A stretch of DNA of 45,060 nt from an uncultured Muribaculaceae bacterium (GTDB lineage: Bacteria > Bacteroidota > Bacteroidia > Bacteroidales > Muribaculaceae): positions 1 to 45,060 of the forward strand of contig CABUTS010000017.1 in the NCBI GenBank assembly GCA_902494515.1, in the 5' to 3' direction. The position numbers and the translations under genes are program-made. The notes under the pieces are model-generated. The model had not been told where the DNA came from. It saw only the letters and a list, made by a program, of their open reading frames with translations, and searched no databases. Of this stretch, positions 40,707-45,060 are shown one piece after another. Numbering within the stretch: position 1 is the first letter of the stretch; each line of letters opens with the position of its first letter.

Positions 40707-41561
40707 TTATAGATTAGCGACTTCTTCGGGTGTAAGACCGGTTAATTGACAGATAGTAACAGAGTCCATACCGAATATCTTCATATTCTTGGCGATATCT
40801 ATCTGTTTTTTCCTTTCACCTTCCGCCAGACCTTCCTCCCTGCCGGCGTTGCGTTCACAGCGCATAACGGCGAGGTTGTCGCGGTAGACACGAAGGGATT
40901 CCTCGTACTGGCTGCGGTCAGGCTCAGGCATAGCCTCGATTTCGGCAAGGCTGCCCAGCTCGTCAAATATCGCTTTCTGTGCCGCAAAGGGCATTCTTGA
41001 TAATGTATCCATATTCTTCAGCACATAAATCCAACGTTCAAAATTTGTCTCACACTCATCTTCCGACTTGGTCATCAGAGGAACCTGTATGAAAATCATA
41101 CGCATCTTGTCGGAGAAAAGTTCACCTGTGGCGAGGTCTGTGAGACCTACATCCATCCTGAGCCGCTCCGGACGTTCTCCTCTGTTGAATTTCCAGTTCA
41201 TGAAGTAGATGCCGTAGACCGGAATCAGCTTGTAGTCCCAATTGTCGCCCCTCTGCCCCTGAGTGTGAATATCTCCGGCGAGGTAGAACAGGGCGCGGTC
41301 CACGAAGTATTCCTGCATCTTATTCTGCATCTCTACGATGATATGCTCGCCGGTATCAGTCTCGCAGTAAATGTCGTAGATGATACCTCGTTAGGATTTC
41401 ATTCGAGGCAGAACCTCTTTGTCGGTATAGACTATATCGACAATCCTCCGCTCCCCTTCCAGAAGGTCATTCAGGAAATCAATGAGAATAGGCTTGCTGA
41501 ACTGCTGTCCGAAGAGCTTTTTGAAACCGAAGTCGGTAAAGGGATTGATAAACTTACCCAT
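40707..41561 (-). pseudogene. PD-(D/E)XK_2 (Rpn/transposase-like) nuclease split by TAA
   Basis: The 284-codon frame starts MGKFINPFTDFGFKKLFG and continues LIDFLNDLLEGERRIVDI to PRMKS, then hits TAA (41393-41391), and continues in the same frame RGIIYDIYCETDTGEHIIVEMQNKMQ, which carries the nuclease D, E and Q motif. The C-terminal half then follows to TAG-free end at 40707. The family (PF12784-like) includes recombination-promoting nucleases. The stop lies before the catalytic motif, so only readthrough or an internal ATG (41330) would give product, and the latter lacks the active site. I chose 41561 because the ATG at 41585 lies inside the promoter. Confidence 0.85.
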
Positions 41562-41582
41562 GGTCGTAGTAGGTTGTTTTCG

Positions 41583-41613
41583 CAAAGATACAATCTTTTC
41601 GCGACAAATGCAA
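41583..41613 (-). promoter_or_regulatory. Promoter of the PD-(D/E)XK_2 gene
   Basis: On the minus strand: -33 TTG (41613-41611), 20 bases, -7 TATCTTTG (41590-41583), 22 bases before the ATG at 41561. It remains intact although the gene is broken, which suggests the stop is recent. Confidence 0.75.
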
Positions 41614-41680
41614 GAGCCGCGGAACTTTGTTTGGGAGCATATTTACCAGAAATGTCAGCGGAGGTTGGAAAGGGGAAGTC

Positions 41681-44215
41681 TCAGCGGAGGTAGGGGCCGG
41701 TGAGGGAGGCGGGGGAGGCGGCGATGTCGGCGGGAGTGCCTGTGGCTACGATGCGGCCGCCGGAGGCGCCACCGCCGGGACCCATGTCGATGACCCAGTC
41801 GGCGTTGGCGATGATGTCGAGGTCGTGTTCGATGATGACGATGGTGGCGCCCTGACTGAGGAGGTGCTCGAAGACGCGCAGCAGGGTCTGGACGTCGTGG
41901 GGATGCAGGCCAATCGAGGGTTCGTCGAAGACGAAGAGGGAGTCGCCCTGCAGGCGCCCCATTTCCGAGGCGAGTTTGAGTCGCTGGGCTTCGCCGCCGG
42001 AAAGGCTGGTGGTGGCTTCGCCGAGGGTGAGGTAACCGATGCCGAGATGGTCGAGGGTGGCCAGCCGCGAGCAGACCGTGCGGTTGTCGGCCATGAGTTC
42101 TATGGCGCCGGTGATGTCGCTGGCCATGAGTGTGGGGAGGGAGAAGGTGGCGCCGGCCTTGTTGGTCAGGCGCACCAGGTCTGCCTCTTTGGCGTAGCGC
42201 GAGCCGTGGCACTCCGGACAGGGGATGTCTACGTCGGGGAGAAACTGCACGTCGAGGCTGATGGTGCCGGTGCCGTCGCAGACCGGGCAGCGCAGCCGTC
42301 CGGTGTTGTAGGAGAAGTCACCGGCTTTATAGCCGAGCTCCTTGGCGCGGGGCTGACGGGCGTAGATCTTGCGCAGATCGTCGTGGATGTTGGCGTAGGT
42401 GGCTACGGTCGACCGGACATTCGCGCCGATAGGCGTGGAGTCGATCAGTTTCACGTGAGCTATCCCGTCGGCCTCGATTGAACGTACGTTCGGCGGCAGC
42501 TGATGCCCTGCGGTGACGGCCTGCAGCCCGGCGACGAGACTCTCGAGCACCATGGTCGTTTTCCCCGAGCCGGAGACGCCGGTGACCACCGTCATGCGGC
42601 CGCGCGGAATTTTGACGTCGAGCGGCCTGACGGTGTGGATGGCGTTGGTCTGCATCTTTATGGCGCCGTTCGCGAAGATTTCATCGCGTGGAATCTCCGG
42701 GAGAATCCTCCGGAGCGCGGTGCCGGTGAGGAACGGCCCGATCTGTGACTCCGGATTTGCCTCGATTTCGGGGATGGTACCCTCGGCGATGACCCGTCCG
42801 CCGTTCGATCCGGAGCCGGGACCCATCTCGATGAGCCAGTCGGCGTCGCTAAGAATCTCGGTGTCGTGGTCGACGAGCAGCACTGAGTTCCCGTCGTCCA
42901 CGAGGTCATGCATGACCCCTTTGAGTCCCTCGATGTTGGCCGGATGGAGACCGATTGAGGGCTCATCGAGCACATACAGCACCCCCGTGGTGCGGTTGCG
43001 GACGACTCGGGCAAGCTGCACACGCTGCCGTTCGCCGGTCGAAAGGGTCGACGCAGCGCGGTCGAGGGTGAGGTACGACAGCCCGAGGTCTATGAGCCGC
43101 CGGGCTGCCAGGTCGAACGACTCTACGATGCTCCGGGCCATCGGCCGCATCTCCGCGGGCAACTTCTCCGGGACGGAATCCACCCAGTTCAGACAGTCGC
43201 CAAGGGTCATTTCGCAAACCTTGTCGAGACTTTTGCCGTCGATGCGGGGAGCGCGGGCAGCCTCCGACAGGCGCGTGCCGTGGCAGGCCGGACAGGCTCC
43301 TGATTGCAGGAATTTCTCCACGCGTTTCATCCCCTTGTCGTCCTTGACCTTTGCTAAGGCGTTGCGCACGGAGTTCGCCGGGCTGTAATATGTGAAATCG
43401 AGCGGCACGGGCATTTCTCCGTTTTTGGGCTTGTAGAGAATATGGTGCTTCTCCATCGGGCTGTTTAACACGATGTCGCGTTCCTCCGGAGTCAGCTCCC
43501 GGAAAGGCACATCGGTGCGCACGCCCATCTGCCGGACAACGTCGGTCATCAGCGACCACATCAGCGAGTTCCATGGCGCTACGGCCCCCTGATCAATAGA
43601 CAGCGATTCGTCGGGCACGAGCGACGCCTGGTCGACATCCATCACCGTGCCGGTGCCACCGCAGGTCTGGCACGCTCCTGCGCTGTTAAACGAAAGGTCC
43701 TCGGCCGACGGTGCATAGAAATGGTTGCCGCACTCCTTGCAGACCAGCTCTTTTTCGGCCGCCACGTCGAGTGTAGGCTGATGGTAATGGCCGCATTTCG
43801 GACAGCGATGTTCCGCCAGTCGCGAAAACATAAGCCTCAGGCTGTTGAGCAGCTCGGTGGCCGTGCCGAACGTCGAGCGGATCCCCGGCACACCCGGGCG
43901 CTGATGCAGCGCGATGGCCGCCGGGACGTAGAGAACCTCGTCGACCTGCGCCTTCGGAGCTTGCGACAGTTTACGGCGCGTGAATGTCGACAGCGATTCA
44001 AGATAGCGCCGCGACCCCTCGGCGTAAAGCACGCCCAAAGCCAGCGACGACTTCCCCGAACCGGAGACCCCGGCCACCGCCGTGATGCAGTTCAGCGGCA
44101 CGTCGACGTCCACATTCTTCAGGTTGTGGACCCGGGCGCCGCGCACCAGAATCTTCGCCGGTGCTTCCCGGCGCCCCTCCGCCGCAATTTCCTTCGCCTC
44201 GTCAGATGATTTCAT
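41681..44215 (-). CDS. Short-class UvrA paralogue (ABC ATPase)
   Basis: An 844-residue double ABC ATPase of the UvrA family. Both ATP sites are visible: Walker A GVSGSGKSS near 49 and GVSGSGKTT in the second half; signatures LSTGERQR and LSGGEAQR; Walker B VLDEPSIGLHP and VFDEPSIGLHP. Zinc pairs CPKC/CKEC, CQTC, CPAC and CPVC/CPEC are kept. It is about 100 residues shorter than housekeeping UvrA (about 940), because the UvrB-binding region after the first Walker A is missing: the first Walker A leads quickly to the signature-module zinc segment. It is thus like UvrA2 or drug-resistance UvrA proteins. It probably binds damaged or drug-bound DNA without feeding UvrB. The 95 bases to the right of the PD-(D/E)XK_2 start separate the two genes. 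Confidence 0.88.
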   Translation of the reverse strand: MKSSDEAKEIAAEGRREAPAKILVRGARVHNLKNVDVDVPLNCITAVAGVSGSGKSSLALGVLYAEGSRRYLESLSTFTRRKLSQAPKAQVDEVLYVPAAIALHQRPGVPGIRSTFGTATELLNSLRLMFSRLAEHRCPKCGHYHQPTLDVAAEKELVCKECGNHFYAPSAEDLSFNSAGACQTCGGTGTVMDVDQASLVPDESLSIDQGAVAPWNSLMWSLMTDVVRQMGVRTDVPFRELTPEERDIVLNSPMEKHHILYKPKNGEMPVPLDFTYYSPANSVRNALAKVKDDKGMKRVEKFLQSGACPACHGTRLSEAARAPRIDGKSLDKVCEMTLGDCLNWVDSVPEKLPAEMRPMARSIVESFDLAARRLIDLGLSYLTLDRAASTLSTGERQRVQLARVVRNRTTGVLYVLDEPSIGLHPANIEGLKGVMHDLVDDGNSVLLVDHDTEILSDADWLIEMGPGSGSNGGRVIAEGTIPEIEANPESQIGPFLTGTALRRILPEIPRDEIFANGAIKMQTNAIHTVRPLDVKIPRGRMTVVTGVSGSGKTTMVLESLVAGLQAVTAGHQLPPNVRSIEADGIAHVKLIDSTPIGANVRSTVATYANIHDDLRKIYARQPRAKELGYKAGDFSYNTGRLRCPVCDGTGTISLDVQFLPDVDIPCPECHGSRYAKEADLVRLTNKAGATFSLPTLMASDITGAIELMADNRTVCSRLATLDHLGIGYLTLGEATTSLSGGEAQRLKLASEMGRLQGDSLFVFDEPSIGLHPHDVQTLLRVFEHLLSQGATIVIIEHDLDIIANADWVIDMGPGGGASGGRIVATGTPADIAASPASLTGPYLR

Positions 44216-44287
44216 TCTGCCTTAATATAGATTGTATCAGTGTGTTAATGTATTTCCCGCGTGAACCGCGGATATTCAGGCCGGACC

Positions 44288-45060
44288 CTATTCCAGGGAT
44301 CGAATCAGCTCTACGTTCCGTATTTCGATGTCGGACAGCATATCCGACACATCGGTATAGCGGGGATCGTACCAGTCGTATTGCGCGAAATATTCCTGAA
44401 GCTCAGGCGACCGGAAGATGTAGCCGTGTCGGGCATAGACCGCATTCCGAAGCACGCGGAGATCCTGTTTGCTGAGTCCTCGCAGGTCGCCGGCGGTCAG
44501 GATGGTGTTGCTCAGGTCATACAGGCTGATGCCCATAACGTTGTCGGAATCGACGGCTGGCGCATAATATGTAGTGTCAGCCGGAGTGTATTCAGCCGCT
44601 TCTTCAACACTATCGGATTCATCGGTATACACGTGCACCTTCATCTGGTCCGCATTGTTGTAAACGTTAAGGTCATTAAATATTGTTCTGACGTAGACAA
44701 TGGGGCCTGCGATTATCAGAAGGGCGCATGCAACAGTGATGACGATGTCGGGCATTCCGAATTTTGCGGGTGCCTGATTCTCATTCCTATATTGCGAGGG
44801 CATGCACAGCAGTATCAACAGAATGAGTCCTCCAACAAAGGGGATAAGCGCCAGCAATATAAGCAATGGACTCTTGCCTGAATCGCGCAGACGGCGGCAC
44901 GAGATAGCCAGTGAGGGGAGTAGGATTGCGAGGTTAAACAGTGTCGGAAGCACAATGAGAGTCAGGGCATTAAAGCTATTCCCTCCCATCACAAGTCCAC
45001 AGATAAGCATATTGAGACCGGCGACTCCCAACGATATAATGAACAGCGACAGATATGTAA
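44288..45060 (-). CDS. DUF805 membrane domain - YARHG protein (5' end outside window)
   Basis: At least 257 residues, open to the window edge on the 5' side; the only in-window start candidate is a TTG at 45031, and the frame continues upstream with hydrophobic residues (YLSLFIISLGV), so the true start is outside. The first part is a DUF805-like membrane domain (RRLRDSGKSPLLILLALIPFVGG with the usual RRLRD-G-S motif), then one more TM helix, a Glu/Asp/Thr linker, and a C-terminal YARHG domain (LRNAVYARHGYIFRSPELQEYF, YDWYDPRY), usually extracytoplasmic. The stop TAG is at 44288-44290. Function unknown. Confidence 0.8.
   Translation of the reverse strand, partial: TYLSLFIISLGVAGLNMLICGLVMGGNSFNALTLIVLPTLFNLAILLPSLAISCRRLRDSGKSPLLILLALIPFVGGLILLILLCMPSQYRNENQAPAKFGMPDIVITVACALLIIAGPIVYVRTIFNDLNVYNNADQMKVHVYTDESDSVEEAAEYTPADTTYYAPAVDSDNVMGISLYDLSNTILTAGDLRGLSKQDLRVLRNAVYARHGYIFRSPELQEYFAQYDWYDPRYTDVSDMLSDIEIRNVELIRSLE

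Noticed and set aside
41563..41585. Start of the PD-(D/E)XK_2 gene at 41585
   Set aside because: That ATG lies inside the -7 box of a well-formed promoter; the family start MGKFINPF is at 41561.
36268..41680. Prophage or integrative element with att sites
   Set aside because: No integrase, structural or transfer gene, and I could not find a second copy of the tRNA 3' end.

Overview
The window looks like chromosomal DNA of a gut Bacteroidales, most probably Muribaculaceae-like. Genes are GC-rich. Several clear Bacteroidetes promoters (-33 TTG or TTTG, about 20 bases, then -7 TAnnTTTG) are visible, and most starts lack a strong Shine-Dalgarno. The protein families are those of plant-glycan-degrading gut anaerobes. 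The species is inference; no rRNA is present.

Region 1 (1-22931) is a sugar-acid and arabinose utilisation locus built around a divergent promoter region at 9623-9897. Leftward run GH97, GH43, a sodium/solute symporter, araD, araA and araB, taking L-arabinose to D-xylulose-5-phosphate. Rightward run a second GH43, a GH105-DUF2264 (GH154) fusion, kduD, an orphan galactitol-type PTS EIIC, a GltD-like oxidoreductase, kduI, kdgK, a GH51 arabinofuranosidase and kdgA. These cover release of unsaturated or glucuronic-acid-capped arabinose-rich side chains (arabinogalactan protein or rhamnogalacturonan I would fit) and conversion of the uronate to pyruvate and glyceraldehyde-3-phosphate. KduI carries a signal peptide, unlike the usual cytosolic enzyme, and sits with an EIIC that has no PTS partners; this suggests periplasmic isomerisation followed by uptake of the diketo acid. 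No SusC/SusD pair, polysaccharide lyase or regulator lies in the window. A broken BNR_4 fragment lies at the far left.

Region 2 (22932-36126) is an eight-gene, one-strand cluster behind a strong promoter: zinc-ribbon/FHA protein, Ser/Thr kinase with a C-terminal FHA domain interrupted by an in-frame TGA, FHA-TM-trypsin-like protease, exported Lys/Ala-rich protein, PP2C phosphatase-TM-LysM-like protein, FHA-membrane protein, Ser/Thr kinase-TM-YD/RHS-like receptor of 1227 residues, and an exported YbjN-like protein. It has writers, readers, an eraser and a possible proteolytic output, with several extracytoplasmic domains and no secretion-system genes nearby. It is the best candidate for an undescribed system, probably transmembrane phospho-signalling for envelope surveillance (function inferred).

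Region 3 (36127-41680) starts with tRNA-Gln(TTG) and becomes more AT-rich and accessory: two AAA_14/DUF4143 ATPases, each behind iterated repeats and a palindrome over the -33 box, a broken transporter remnant, a YgbA-type protein, and a PD-(D/E)XK_2 (Rpn-like) gene split by a stop codon with a duplicated 3' tail. Region 4 (41681-45060) holds a short class UvrA paralogue and a DUF805-YARHG membrane protein cut by the window edge.

Short-unit tandem arrays lie directly before several start codons: 8-base units before araA and the FHA-protease gene, 9-base units before kduI. REP-like palindromes are dispersed in the arabinose region.
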